This document shows, piece by piece, positions 8,777 to 17,298 of a stretch of 64,000 nt of DNA; position 1 is the stretch's first letter, and every line of letters begins with the position of its first letter. The position numbers and the translations under genes were made by a program. The notes beneath the pieces were generated by a model. That model worked only from the letters and a program-made list of their open reading frames with translations. It searched no databases and was not told the origin of the DNA. The DNA is from Alphaproteobacteria bacterium (GTDB taxonomy: Bacteria; Pseudomonadota; Alphaproteobacteria; Rhodobacterales; Rhodobacteraceae). Location: positions 333,925 to 397,924 of the forward strand of contig JAUHXK010000001.1 in NCBI GenBank assembly GCA_030427405.1, in the 5' to 3' direction.

Positions 8777-9059
8777 CTGCCTATCCCTGTTTTCCTTATG
8801 CACCCAACAAGATAGGGAATGTTACGACTATTTACATCCCCTCGGGCCTCCAAATACCGGGACTTTGGCAAAATCGCATCGAAAAAGATAGGCGCGAACG
8901 TCTTCGGGCCGACAGTTTACCGCAGCGCCGCGAAAACATGGGCCTGGCGGCATCGGATTTTGATCAAATCTGGACTGATCCGCCGCCATGGGTGGTCATG
9001 GACAATCGCCCCGCCACCTGTTTGTGTACGCCCGACCCATCCCTGCCGGAGACCGCGCC
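8777..9059. other. Divergent intergenic region between AAA+ operon and aldehyde dehydrogenase
   Basis: About 280 bases separate the two divergent transcription units and should hold both promoters. I see no convincing reading frame with a ribosome site and no clear palindrome. Confidence 0.4.
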
Positions 9060-10535
9060 ATGCTGGACACGATTACCGATCTGAAATCTCTTCTGAAAAA
9101 CCCCGACCTGCTGGAAACCAGAGCCTATATAGGCGGAAAATGGGTGGACGGCGACAATGGAACCTTTGCCGTAACCAACCCGGCACGCGGCGATATCGTG
9201 GCCCAGGTGGCCGACCTGAGCCGCGCGCAGGTGGCAGGCGCAATCGCGCAGGCCGAGGCCGCCCAAAAGGAATGGGCCAAGCTGACCGGCAAGGAACGCG
9301 CCGCCATCCTGCGCCGCTGGTACGAGTTGATGATGGAAAACGCCGAAGACCTGGGCAGAATCCTGACTGCGGAACAAGGCAAGCCACTGGCCGAAGCGGT
9401 TGGCGAGATCGGCTATGGCGCATCCTTCATCGAGTTCTTCGGAGAAGAGGCCAAGCGCGTCTATGGCGAGACCATTCCCGGCCACCAGCGCGACAAGCGG
9501 ATCATGGTTCTGAAACAGCCCATCGGCGTTGCCGCCTCGATCACGCCGTGGAACTTTCCCAATGCGATGATCACGCGCAAGGCCGGTCCTGCGCTGGCCG
9601 CCGGCTGTGCATTCGTCGCGCGCCCCGCTGCGGAAACGCCGCTGTCGGCGCTGGTTCTGGCGGTATTGGCGGAACAGGCAGGCATCCCCGCCGGCGTGTT
9701 CAACGTCGTTCCGTCCTCGCGCGCCAGCGACATCGGCAAGGAATTCTGCGAAAACCCCGGCGTGCGGAAACTGACTTTTACCGGCTCGACCGAGGTGGGG
9801 CGCATCCTGTTGCGGCAGGCCGCCGATCAGGTGATGAAATGTTCGATGGAGCTGGGCGGAAACGCTCCGTTCATCGTGTTTGACGACGCCGATCTGGACG
9901 CCGCCGTCGAAGGCGCAATGCTGTGCAAGTTCCGCAATAACGGCCAGACCTGCGTCTGCGCCAACCGCATCTACGTGCAAGCTGGCGTCTATGATGAATT
10001 CGCCGCCAAGCTGAAAGCCGCGGTCGAAGCGTTGAAGGTCGGTGACGGGCTGGTCGACGGCACAACGACGGGCCCGCTGATCAACGCCGACGCGGTGACC
10101 AAAGTGCAGGAACATATCGCGGATGTCACCTCAAAGGGCGGCGTGGTCCTGACGGGCGGCCTGCCCCATGACCTGGGCGGCACCTTCTTTCAGCCCACGA
10201 TCGTCACCGGCGTGACCCAGGATATGCTGGTTGCGCAGGACGAAACCTTTGGCCCGCTGGCGCCGCTGTTCAAGTTCGAGGACGAAGACGACGTGATCGC
10301 GATGGCCAATGACACCATCTTTGGTCTGGCCTCGTATTTCTATGCCAAGGACCTGAGCCGCGTCTACAAGGTGGCCGAGGCGCTGGAATACGGCATCGTC
10401 GGCGTGAACACCGGTATCATCTCGACCGAACTGGGTCCGTTCGGCGGTGTAAAACAGTCAGGCCTGGGACGAGAAGGCAGCCACCACGGGATGGAAGATT
10501 ATCTTGAGATGAAATACGTCTGCATGTCGGTCTGA
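9060..10535 (+). CDS. gabD: Succinate-semialdehyde dehydrogenase-type aldehyde dehydrogenase
   Basis: A 491-residue NAD(P)-dependent aldehyde dehydrogenase, most like class-5 GabD enzymes that oxidise succinate semialdehyde to succinate at the end of the GABA shunt. Visible signatures are ITPWNFPNAMITRKAGPALAAG (cofactor site), FTGSTEVGR, the glutamate motif MELGGNAPFIVFDDADLD, the catalytic cysteine in NNGQTCVCANR and the terminal GPFGGVKQSGLGREG. The ATG at 9060 follows a ggag at a suitable distance; longer in-frame starts give a non-conserved leader. It is monocistronic, with a GC-rich hairpin after it. Glutarate semialdehyde is a plausible alternative substrate. Confidence 0.85.
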   Translation: MLDTITDLKSLLKNPDLLETRAYIGGKWVDGDNGTFAVTNPARGDIVAQVADLSRAQVAGAIAQAEAAQKEWAKLTGKERAAILRRWYELMMENAEDLGRILTAEQGKPLAEAVGEIGYGASFIEFFGEEAKRVYGETIPGHQRDKRIMVLKQPIGVAASITPWNFPNAMITRKAGPALAAGCAFVARPAAETPLSALVLAVLAEQAGIPAGVFNVVPSSRASDIGKEFCENPGVRKLTFTGSTEVGRILLRQAADQVMKCSMELGGNAPFIVFDDADLDAAVEGAMLCKFRNNGQTCVCANRIYVQAGVYDEFAAKLKAAVEALKVGDGLVDGTTTGPLINADAVTKVQEHIADVTSKGGVVLTGGLPHDLGGTFFQPTIVTGVTQDMLVAQDETFGPLAPLFKFEDEDDVIAMANDTIFGLASYFYAKDLSRVYKVAEALEYGIVGVNTGIISTELGPFGGVKQSGLGREGSHHGMEDYLEMKYVCMSV

Positions 10536-10543
10536 CCCCAAAT

Positions 10544-10568
10544 TGCCCCGGCTCACCAGGCCGGGGCA
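10544..10568 (+). terminator. GC-rich hairpin after gabD
   Basis: A nine-base-pair perfect stem (tgccccggc, 10544-10552, pairing with 10560-10568) with a seven-base loop follows the stop by a few bases. There is no strong T-run, so it may be a weak or factor-assisted terminator. It stops just before the PHO-box-like repeats. Confidence 0.45.
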
Positions 10569-10575
10569 TGTCAGT

Positions 10576-10604
10576 TTGTCACAAAACTGCAAACAAACCG
10601 TCAC
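10576..10604 (+). promoter_or_regulatory. PHO-box-like triple direct repeat (distal)
   Basis: Three heptamers at an exact 11-base period: TTGTCAC (10576), CTGCAAA (10587) and CCGTCAC (10598), with A-rich four-base spacers. This is the architecture of PhoB binding sites (CTGTCAT, four bases, CTGTCAT). It lies about 60 bases upstream of the phytase-like gene. Confidence 0.55.
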
Positions 10605-10621
10605 ATCCCTGCAATGGCCCG

Positions 10622-10650
10622 CGTTCATCCCCCTGTCATCCAACTGAGAG
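10622..10650 (+). promoter_or_regulatory. PHO-box-like repeat (proximal)
   Basis: CGTTCAT (10622), CTGTCAT (10633) and CTGAGAG (10644) again lie at an 11-base period; the middle heptamer matches the PHO-box half-site exactly. The third overlaps the ribosome-binding region (gagaggggag). Two such sites in a row before a phosphatase-family gene support PhoB control. Confidence 0.5.
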
Positions 10651-10663
10651 GGGAGTCCCACCG

Positions 10664-12847
10664 ATGTCATTGCGCCATATCTGCCTGACATCTGCCCTGG
10701 CCCTGACCGCCGGTCAGGCCACGGCAGAAATGAATTTCAACCGAATTGCGTCTTTCCCGGTCGTCAAGAACATGGCCGAGGGGGCCGATACCAGCCGTGA
10801 AACCTCGCCCGAAATCATCGCGGCGACGTCGGACGGCATGACGCTGGTTTATACCGACAGCCCGTTGGGCGTGATCGGGATGGTCGACATCACCGACCCT
10901 GCGCGCCCCGCCCCGCTGGGGTCGATGGATGTTGGGGGCGAGCCGACATCGGTCGGGATCGTCGGCGCGACGGCCTTTGTCGGTGTGAACACCTCGGAAA
11001 GCTTTACCGCGCCGTCGGGCAAGCTGATCTCGGTCGATATCGCGGGCAAGGCGGAAACCGCCTCCTGTGACCTTGGCGGTCAGCCCGACAGTGTCGCCAT
11101 CGCCCCCGATGGCAGCTTTGTTGCCGTGGCCATCGAGAACGAGCGGGACGAAGACCTGAATGATGGCATCATCCCACAGCTGCCCGCCGGGTCGCTGGCG
11201 CTGGTGCCGTTGAAAGACGGTGCGCTGGACTGTTCCGGCCTGAAAATGGCCGTGCTGACCGGTCTGGCCGAAGTTGCGCCGACCGACCCTGAACCCGAAT
11301 TCGTTGACATCAACGGGCTGGGCGAAACGGTCATCACCTTGCAGGAAAACAACCACATCGCGGTTGTCGACAGGGACGGCACCGTGATCAGCCATTTCTC
11401 GGCCGGCAGCGTGGATCTGGACGGCATCGACGCAACCGACGAGCGCGGCGCGCTGATTTTCACCGAAAGCCAGCCGGGCCGCCTGCGCGAGCCGGATGCG
11501 GTGAAATGGATCGACGACAACCACTTTGCCACCGCCAACGAAGGTGATTACCAGGGCGGATCGCGCGGCTGGACGATCTTTCACAAGGACGGCACCGTTG
11601 TTTACGAAAACGGCACCGATTTTGAAAAAGCCATCATCCAGATCGGCCACTACCCGGACAAGCGTTCCGACGCCAAAGGGGTCGAGCCGGAAAGTGTGAC
11701 CGCGGCCACCTTCGGCGGCACGCCGATGATCTTTGTCGGGGCCGAACGCGCCTCGGTCGTGGGGGTCTATGACGCCACCGACCCGGCAAATCCGGTTCTG
11801 AAACAGCTGCTTCCCTCGGGCGTTGGCCCGGAAGGGTATGTTGCGATCCCCGAACGCAACCTGCTGGTCTCGGCCAATGAAAAAGACCTGATCGAAGATG
11901 GTGGACCGCGTGCCCATGTCAGCATCTTCGAATACCAGGACGCCCCCGCAGCCTATCCGCACCTTACCTCGGCTGGCACAGATGAGCTGATCGGATGGGG
12001 TGCCCTGTCCGGTCTGGTCGCGGATGAGGACGGTATCCTTTATGCCGTCAATGACAGCTTTTATGGTTTCCAGCCGTCGATCTTCAAGATCGATCCCAGC
12101 CAGAAACCCGCCCGCATCGTTGACGTCATCCGCATTCACCGTCAGGACGGCAACCCGGCGCAGAAGCTTGACCTTGAGGGCATCACGCTGGACGGCGAGG
12201 GCGGCTTTTACGTCGCCTCAGAGGGCCGCACGGACCGCGTCATTCCACACGCGATCTATCATGTCTCGGCGGATGGTCTGATCAAGGGCGGCAAAGGTGA
12301 AATCGGCCTGCCGCCGGAACTGATGGCTGTCGAAAAACGCTTTGGGTTCGAAGGCATCACCAAGGTCGGCGATACCCTGTGGATGGTTGTTCAGCGCGAA
12401 TGGAAGGACGATCCGAAAAACCATATCAAGCTTGTTGCCTATAACCTTGAGACCCAGGAATGGGGCGCGGTTAATTATCCCAAGGCCGAACCGGATACCG
12501 GCTGGGTCGGCATGTCGGAAATCGCCGCCTTCGGTGACCATGTTTATGTCGTGGAACGCGACAACCAGCACGACCACCGCGCGGTGACCAAGAAAATCTA
12601 TCGCGTGCCGCTGGCCGACATGACCCCGGCCCCGCTTGGTGGCGATCTGCCAGTTGTCGGCAAGGAACTGGTCCGTGACTTGCTGCCCGACCTGAAATCG
12701 ACCGGCGGATACGTCCTGGACAAGGTCGAAGGCCTGGCCATCCTGCCTTCGGGCGAGGCGTTTGTCGTCACCGACAATGACGGCGTAGACGACGCCTCGG
12801 GCGAGACGATGTTCTGGTCCATCGGTCCGGTGACCGGCGGCAACTGA
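10664..12847 (+). CDS. Secreted phytase-like/esterase-like beta-propeller protein
   Basis: A 727-residue exported protein. It has a Sec signal peptide (MSLRHICLTSALALTAGQATA). The first half looks like a YVTN/choice-of-anchor-type beta-propeller (repeats such as GGEPTSVGIVGATAFVGV and GGQPDSVAIAPDGSFVAVA). The second half resembles the phytase-like domain (esterase-like activity of phytase, PF13449 type), with LDLEGITLDGEGGFYVASEGR and KVEGLAILPSGEAFVVTDNDGVDD. The likely role is periplasmic or extracellular release of phosphate from organic esters. The ATG at 10664 has a gagaggggag ribosome site; upstream in-frame codons would lie in the PHO-box region. A strong terminator follows. Confidence 0.8.
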   Translation: MSLRHICLTSALALTAGQATAEMNFNRIASFPVVKNMAEGADTSRETSPEIIAATSDGMTLVYTDSPLGVIGMVDITDPARPAPLGSMDVGGEPTSVGIVGATAFVGVNTSESFTAPSGKLISVDIAGKAETASCDLGGQPDSVAIAPDGSFVAVAIENERDEDLNDGIIPQLPAGSLALVPLKDGALDCSGLKMAVLTGLAEVAPTDPEPEFVDINGLGETVITLQENNHIAVVDRDGTVISHFSAGSVDLDGIDATDERGALIFTESQPGRLREPDAVKWIDDNHFATANEGDYQGGSRGWTIFHKDGTVVYENGTDFEKAIIQIGHYPDKRSDAKGVEPESVTAATFGGTPMIFVGAERASVVGVYDATDPANPVLKQLLPSGVGPEGYVAIPERNLLVSANEKDLIEDGGPRAHVSIFEYQDAPAAYPHLTSAGTDELIGWGALSGLVADEDGILYAVNDSFYGFQPSIFKIDPSQKPARIVDVIRIHRQDGNPAQKLDLEGITLDGEGGFYVASEGRTDRVIPHAIYHVSADGLIKGGKGEIGLPPELMAVEKRFGFEGITKVGDTLWMVVQREWKDDPKNHIKLVAYNLETQEWGAVNYPKAEPDTGWVGMSEIAAFGDHVYVVERDNQHDHRAVTKKIYRVPLADMTPAPLGGDLPVVGKELVRDLLPDLKSTGGYVLDKVEGLAILPSGEAFVVTDNDGVDDASGETMFWSIGPVTGGN

Positions 12848-12864
12848 GCCTTCAGAACGTACAG

Positions 12865-12899
12865 AAAGGCCCCGCGAATCCATTTCGCGGGGCCTTTTT
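12865..12899 (+). terminator. Rho-independent terminator
   Basis: A perfect ten-base-pair stem (ggccccgcga, 12868-12877, with 12885-12894), extended by three A:T pairs, with a seven-base loop and a TTTTT run. It ends the phytase-like transcript. Confidence 0.85.
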
Positions 12900-13059
12900 C
12901 GTGCCGCTGGCCTAATTGATGTCGCGCCGCCTTGCAAAGGGGACACCCCGAAACAGGCCGCGCGACCTTGGTACAAACAGGCTGTTTGCTGCCGGTCCGA
13001 TTTGGTCCGTGGCGGTGTTCGCGTTATGGTTCAATGGGGACAGTTCAAGGAGTTCAGTC

Positions 13060-13545
13060 ATGAATATTGAAGTTCTTCAACCCAAACCCTTCGACCTTGT
13101 CGGCCAGACCATCATGATCGCCGGAAATGCCGTGGGCTTTGAAAGTCATTTGACCATCAGCGTCAGCGAAGGTCATGTCGAATTCACGGGGGCGGCTGTC
13201 GCTGGTTCTATCGCCCTGCGACAGTTTCAGGCCACTATCGACATCCCCGAGAATCCCAACTTTCAGCTCGACCGGCTGTTCGTCACAGTCAAGGACGACA
13301 GCGCCGGCGGTGAGGGCGGTATTCCCACCGTTCATGTTCCGGTGTTTTTCGGGCCGCGCATCCTTGCAGGGTATATCGGGTACCGGAACCATACCGTTGC
13401 GCCCGGCGATACGCTGACTGCGATATCACAGGCGCATTACGGCAACCCCGGCCAGGTCTCGGTCATTCAGCGTGCCAATGCGCACCTGATCAGCGATCCC
13501 GACATCATTTTCCCCGGTCAGGAACTGCGCATCCCCATCGCCTGA
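13060..13545 (+). CDS. Gmad2-like and LysM domain protein
   Basis: A 161-residue protein. Residues 1-100 resemble the Gmad2 immunoglobulin-like domain (MNIEVLQPKPFDLVGQTIMI, then GSIALRQFQATIDIP). Residues about 110-161 are a LysM module (YRNHTVAPGDTLTAISQAHYGNPGQVSVIQRAN, ending FPGQELRIPIA) that binds peptidoglycan-type glycans. No signal peptide is visible with the ATG at 13060, which has an aaggag ribosome site seven bases upstream. A longer start near 12916 lacks such a site. Export by another route or a cytoplasmic role both remain open. Confidence 0.75.
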   Translation: MNIEVLQPKPFDLVGQTIMIAGNAVGFESHLTISVSEGHVEFTGAAVAGSIALRQFQATIDIPENPNFQLDRLFVTVKDDSAGGEGGIPTVHVPVFFGPRILAGYIGYRNHTVAPGDTLTAISQAHYGNPGQVSVIQRANAHLISDPDIIFPGQELRIPIA

Positions 13546-13572
13546 CGATCAGGCAATGGGGTCCAAAAGCAA

Positions 13573-13600
13573 CGCCCCGCGACTGGTGGATCGCGGGGCG
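13573..13600 (+). terminator. Hairpin between LysM gene and hsp20
   Basis: A ten-base-pair perfect inverted repeat (cgccccgcga / tcgcggggcg) with an eight-base loop lies between convergent genes. The T-run is poor on both strands, so termination may be weak. Confidence 0.5.
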
Positions 13601-13651
13601 TGTGTTGCGGCGGTCAGGGAGGAGACAACCGCCGCTAAAACATCAGGCCGT

Positions 13652-14119
13652 TCAGTTGACGGCCTTGGCGTCAACCACGTCTTTTTCTATGGCTTTCGCC
13701 GAAGAAATTTCGATCCGGCGCGGCTTTAGTGCCTCGGGCACTTCGCGCTTCAGGTCGATATGCAGCATGCCATTTTCGTGGCTGGCGCCCGTGACACGCA
13801 CATGGTCGGCCAGGGCAAACCGGCGCTCGAACGCGCGGGTGGCGATACCGCGATGCAAATAGCTGCGGTCCTTGTCCTCGGTCGCTTTCTTGCCGGCCAC
13901 GATCAAAGCATTCTCTTTCACTTCGACCGAAAGGTCCGATTCCGAAAATCCGGCGACAGCTACGGAAATCCGATAGGTGTCGGCGTCGGTCTTTTCGATG
14001 TTATAAGGCGGATAGCTGGGCTGAGCCACGTCATTGGTCAGAACGCGATCCATCATATCGGCGATCTGGTCAAAACCGATGGTGGCGCGGTGCAGCGGTG
14101 CAAAATCAAAACTACGCAT
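13652..14119 (-). CDS. Small heat shock protein, Hsp20/IbpA family
   Basis: A 155-residue alpha-crystallin-type holdase that binds unfolding proteins in the cytoplasm. The start MRSFDFAPLHRATIGFDQIADMMDRV and the segment YPPYNIEKTDADTYRISVAVAGFSESDLSVEVKENALIVAGKK are typical of alphaproteobacterial IbpA-like proteins. The crystallin domain spans about residues 35-125 and contains YLHRGIATRAFERRFALADHV. The C-terminal motif is RRIEI, an I-x-I variant. The ATG at 14119 has a gagga site; the five extra codons upstream were rejected. Probably heat induced, but I did not identify a sigma-32 promoter. Confidence 0.9.
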   Translation of the reverse strand: MRSFDFAPLHRATIGFDQIADMMDRVLTNDVAQPSYPPYNIEKTDADTYRISVAVAGFSESDLSVEVKENALIVAGKKATEDKDRSYLHRGIATRAFERRFALADHVRVTGASHENGMLHIDLKREVPEALKPRRIEISSAKAIEKDVVDAKAVN

Positions 14120-14244
14120 GTTTCGTATCCTCAAGTCAGAGCGATTTACGATTCAGTGCCCTCCGATTGGACGGGCGGTGAGATTTCCCGGACCCCGTAT
14201 CTGGCGGCCCGGTATAATTCACATGGGTAGCGATCTGACCGAGT

Positions 14245-15063
14245 TCAAGACCCTCCGGGGCTGACGAATTTTGCCCCCGAACTGGATTTTCCCGAGCCGA
14301 CGCCCAGCCTGCGGATCGTTGCCTGCGGCCGCGGCGCGTCGCGGCGCAGTATCGCCTTGAGGTCCGACACGATGCGGCCCAGTTCCATGCCGTACCCGAC
14401 CTTACTGCGGCCATCCGATCCGACGGCCGAAACAACCGAAAGAATCTGCCAGCGGGGGCCGTTCCGGGCCAGGATGGCCGACCCCGAAGACCCAAAGGTG
14501 ATGTCGCAGTTAAAGGTGATCAGACCTTGCCGCCGTTCCAGAATGCGGCAGGACCGTTCGCGTGTTATCGCATTGGCGCGCCCGCGCCCGTACGAGGCGA
14601 CACTGATCTCGTTTCCGGCAACGCGCCCGCTATGCAGGGCAAATGGGTTCGCGACCGAATACGGGATCGGCCCGTCAAGCCGCATCAACGCGACATCAGC
14701 GCGAACGCTGTCCGCCGATAGGGGGGCATTTGCCACGTAGCTTGGCAATGTGGCGATCTGAACAACCTTCCGTTCCGCCAGCGCGTTCCCATCGCTCAAC
14801 CCGGCGCGAAAGGTCACCTCGCCGGGCGCGTAGGCTTGCCCGGTCGCCTTGTCCAGGGCGCAATGGGCGGCTGTCAGAACGACATCCTGCGCAATCAGCG
14901 TCCCGGTACAGAATGACCGCGTTCCGATATCCAGGCGGCCGATGGCTTCCCAGCCATATAGATCGTCACGATCCGTCAGCCGGCGCTTGTCAGCCGTTTG
15001 CGCCACAGCAGCGGTGGCAATCAGCGCAACACACGCGATCAGGCAGGCAAGCACGCGTGTCAT
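14245..15063 (-). CDS. Trypsin-like serine protease (second of tandem pair)
   Basis: A 272-residue exported S1-family protease. The signal peptide covers about residues 1-21 (ACLIACVALIATAAVAQ). The catalytic triad is visible: His67 in LTAAHC, Asp123 in ADVALMRL and Ser193 in GSSGSA. FCTGTLIAQDVVLTAAHC is a classic S1 block. The C-terminal tail, about 35 residues, is basic, then Gly/Ser-rich. The start overlaps the stop of the upstream paralogue by four bases, so the two are co-translated. Cognate substrates are not indicated. Confidence 0.85.
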   Translation of the reverse strand: MTRVLACLIACVALIATAAVAQTADKRRLTDRDDLYGWEAIGRLDIGTRSFCTGTLIAQDVVLTAAHCALDKATGQAYAPGEVTFRAGLSDGNALAERKVVQIATLPSYVANAPLSADSVRADVALMRLDGPIPYSVANPFALHSGRVAGNEISVASYGRGRANAITRERSCRILERRQGLITFNCDITFGSSGSAILARNGPRWQILSVVSAVGSDGRSKVGYGMELGRIVSDLKAILRRDAPRPQATIRRLGVGSGKSSSGAKFVSPGGS

Positions 15064-15887
15064 GGCCGCACGAACCTTGCGCCAGGGTTCTTGCCCGAAT
15101 TACCGGGCGAGGCGGAAAGCCCGAACCCCCGCCCCTCGGCCAGTTCGGTTTGAAGAAGGTGCAGCGATTCCTCCAACGCGGTTCCCAGGGCCACCCGCTG
15201 ACCGTCCAGCTCGGCCTTGGCCGAGACCACGGAAACGATACGCGGACGCTCGCCGGAAAACGAAAAGATCGGCGCGCCGGATGCGCCGAAATCCACGTCA
15301 CAGGACATGACCAGGATACCGGACTGGCGCGCCATGACGGAACAGACCTCTTGCAGGGCGGGGGCTTCGGCTCGGTCATGGGCATAGCTGACAACGCCCA
15401 CGTCTTCGCCCCGCGACGGACGATCGCCGGTTTCAAAAGGAATGACGGTTGTATTGCGGATCGGCTGCCAAAGCTCGATCAGGGCCACGTCATTGCGGAC
15501 CCGCCCCGCGGATGCGCCTGCGTCGTACTGATAGTCAGGGTGAACAACCGCCTGCCGCGCCGCGCGATAGGCCGAGGCCCGGCCCCGCCGCCAGCCAGCC
15601 AGAAACTCAATCTGTGATGGGTCGATACGCTGCTGCGTGACCTTGTCAAACAGGCAATGTGCCGCCGTCAGGACCAGCGTTGGTGAAATCAGGGCACCGG
15701 TACAAAAACCGGTGCCATCAATGTCCAGCCGCCCGACAGCCATCCAGTCCCGGCCCGAATCCGAGGTTTCCAGGCTTGTCAGCCCTGTATCCTGCGCCAT
15801 CGCCGACATCGGCAGCCAGGCAAATGCAATCACCCTGATCCAGTTCCGCACGCGGTTCTCCGGCCACTTGTTCCGACCAAAAGTCAT
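15060..15887 (-). CDS. Trypsin-like serine protease (first of tandem pair)
   Basis: A 275-residue exported S1-type protease, clearly paralogous to its downstream neighbour. Hydrophobic signal region around NWIRVIAFAWLPMSAMA. Triad: His in LTAAHC, Asp in NDVALIEL, Ser in GASGAP. FCTGALISPTLVLTAAHC parallels the neighbour's block. The ATG at 15887 was preferred to a GTG at 15923. Both proteins share a DWMAVGRLDI/GWEAIGRLDI motif ahead of the catalytic core, pointing to a tandem duplication. The ends diverge (NPGARFVRP here). Confidence 0.8.
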   Translation of the reverse strand: MTFGRNKWPENRVRNWIRVIAFAWLPMSAMAQDTGLTSLETSDSGRDWMAVGRLDIDGTGFCTGALISPTLVLTAAHCLFDKVTQQRIDPSQIEFLAGWRRGRASAYRAARQAVVHPDYQYDAGASAGRVRNDVALIELWQPIRNTTVIPFETGDRPSRGEDVGVVSYAHDRAEAPALQEVCSVMARQSGILVMSCDVDFGASGAPIFSFSGERPRIVSVVSAKAELDGQRVALGTALEESLHLLQTELAEGRGFGLSASPGNSGKNPGARFVRP

Positions 15888-15943
15888 ACGAACGACCTGC
15901 GGCGAAAATAGGGCGTGGATCACGGGTTTCTTTTTGGCCCCTT

Positions 15944-15965
15944 ACTGATGCGTTGCTGCATCAGT
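15944..15965. other. Short inverted repeat after glcF
   Basis: An eight-base perfect inverted repeat (actgatgc, 15944-15951, with gcatcagt, 15958-15965) lies between glcF and the upstream end of the protease pair. No T-run follows on the glcF strand. It may be a weak terminator or nothing. Confidence 0.3.
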
Positions 15966-15971
15966 GACGGC

Positions 15972-17294
15972 CTAGCGCAAGATCGGCACCGCGCTGTGCG
16001 ACGGGCCATCCGCGCGCATCGTGCGGGGCACCGGGCCACCGGTTACCCAATCCAGCAACTCGACCGTATGTACGATCGGGATATCCGTTGCCGACCCGAT
16101 CTGCATCATGCAGCCGATATTTCCGGCGGCAATCACATCCGGTTGCCGCGCTTCCAGCGTGCGTATCTTGCGCTGTTTGAGTTGGGCAGAGATTTCCGGC
16201 TGCATCAGGTTGTAGGTTCCGGCGCTGCCGCAACACAGGTGGCTGTCGGCCGGTTCCACGACCCGGAATCCGGCCCGTTTCAGCAGGTCTTTCGGATAGG
16301 TCTTGATCTGCTGTCCATGCTGCAACGAACAGGCCGCATGATAGGCAATTGTCATGTCGCGCTCTGCCATTTCCGGCAGGTTCAACTGCATCAAAAGCTC
16401 GCTGATATCCATTGCAATCCCGGAAACCCGTGCCGCGTCCTCGGCCAGTTCGCCCTGCGGGAACATGTGCCCATAATCCTTTACGGTTGTTCCGCAGCCC
16501 GACGTGTTGATGACGATAGCGTCCAGCCCTTCGCCGTCCATTTCCTGCGCCCAGGCGCGAATATTTGCGGCGGCGGCAGCGTGGCTTTCATCGGTTTTGC
16601 CCATGTGATGCGTCAGCGCACCGCAGCACCCGGCGCCCCGCGCCACGACAACCTCGCAACCCAGTCGCGTCAGCAAACGGATGGTGGCGTCGTTGATATC
16701 GGTGTTCAGCGCCTTTTGCGCACAGCCCGTCATCAGCGCGACCCGCCGTTTTCGCGCGCCCGTGGGGGCAAAGCTCTGCGGGTCGTCATTGCGGCTGACC
16801 GGTGGGATGTGGCGCGGCGCCATGTCCAGCATCGCCCGCAGCCGTGCGTCGGGCATCAAAAACCGGAACGGCCGCCCCAGGCGGGCCCCGATCAGCGCCC
16901 ACCGGAACCGCATCGGGTAAGGCAATATCCGGGCCAGAACCCAACGCAGCGCCCGGTCCGAGAAGGGACGTTTGTAATGCTCTTCGATATTGGCGCGGGC
17001 GTGGTCCACCAGGTGCATGTAATGGACACCTGACGGGCAGGTCGTCATGCAAGCCAGGCAGGACAGGCACCGGTCGATATGCTTGACCGTTTTGTCGTCG
17101 GGCACCCGGTTGTTTTCCAGCATGTCCTTGATCAGGTAGATGCGCCCGCGCGGGCTGTCCAACTCGTCACCCAGAACCTGATAGGTGGGGCAGGTCGCCG
17201 TGCAAAATCCGCAATGCACACAATTGCGCAGAATCTCGTTCGAGCGCTGGATGGCAGGGTCCTGCAATTGCTGTTCGGTAAAGCTTGTCTGCAT
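15972..17294 (-). CDS. glcF: Glycolate oxidase iron-sulfur subunit GlcF
   Basis: The 440-residue iron-sulfur subunit passes electrons from GlcD to the membrane quinone pool. Two ferredoxin-type clusters are visible: CVHCGFCTATCPTY (about residue 26) and CLSCLACMTTCPSGVHY (about residue 78). Two CCG-type motifs follow (GCCGALTHH and CCGSAGTYNL), as in the heterodisulfide-reductase-like C-terminal domain. It begins four bases after glcE. The ending TMRADGPSHSAVPILR looks like a short unconserved tail. Confidence 0.95.
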   Translation of the reverse strand: MQTSFTEQQLQDPAIQRSNEILRNCVHCGFCTATCPTYQVLGDELDSPRGRIYLIKDMLENNRVPDDKTVKHIDRCLSCLACMTTCPSGVHYMHLVDHARANIEEHYKRPFSDRALRWVLARILPYPMRFRWALIGARLGRPFRFLMPDARLRAMLDMAPRHIPPVSRNDDPQSFAPTGARKRRVALMTGCAQKALNTDINDATIRLLTRLGCEVVVARGAGCCGALTHHMGKTDESHAAAAANIRAWAQEMDGEGLDAIVINTSGCGTTVKDYGHMFPQGELAEDAARVSGIAMDISELLMQLNLPEMAERDMTIAYHAACSLQHGQQIKTYPKDLLKRAGFRVVEPADSHLCCGSAGTYNLMQPEISAQLKQRKIRTLEARQPDVIAAGNIGCMMQIGSATDIPIVHTVELLDWVTGGPVPRTMRADGPSHSAVPILR

Positions 17295-17298
17295 ATTC

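Noticed and set aside
8777..9059. Extended start for gabD at 8988
   Set aside because: The added residues are not like the family, and the ATG at 9060 has a ribosome site and gives the usual length.
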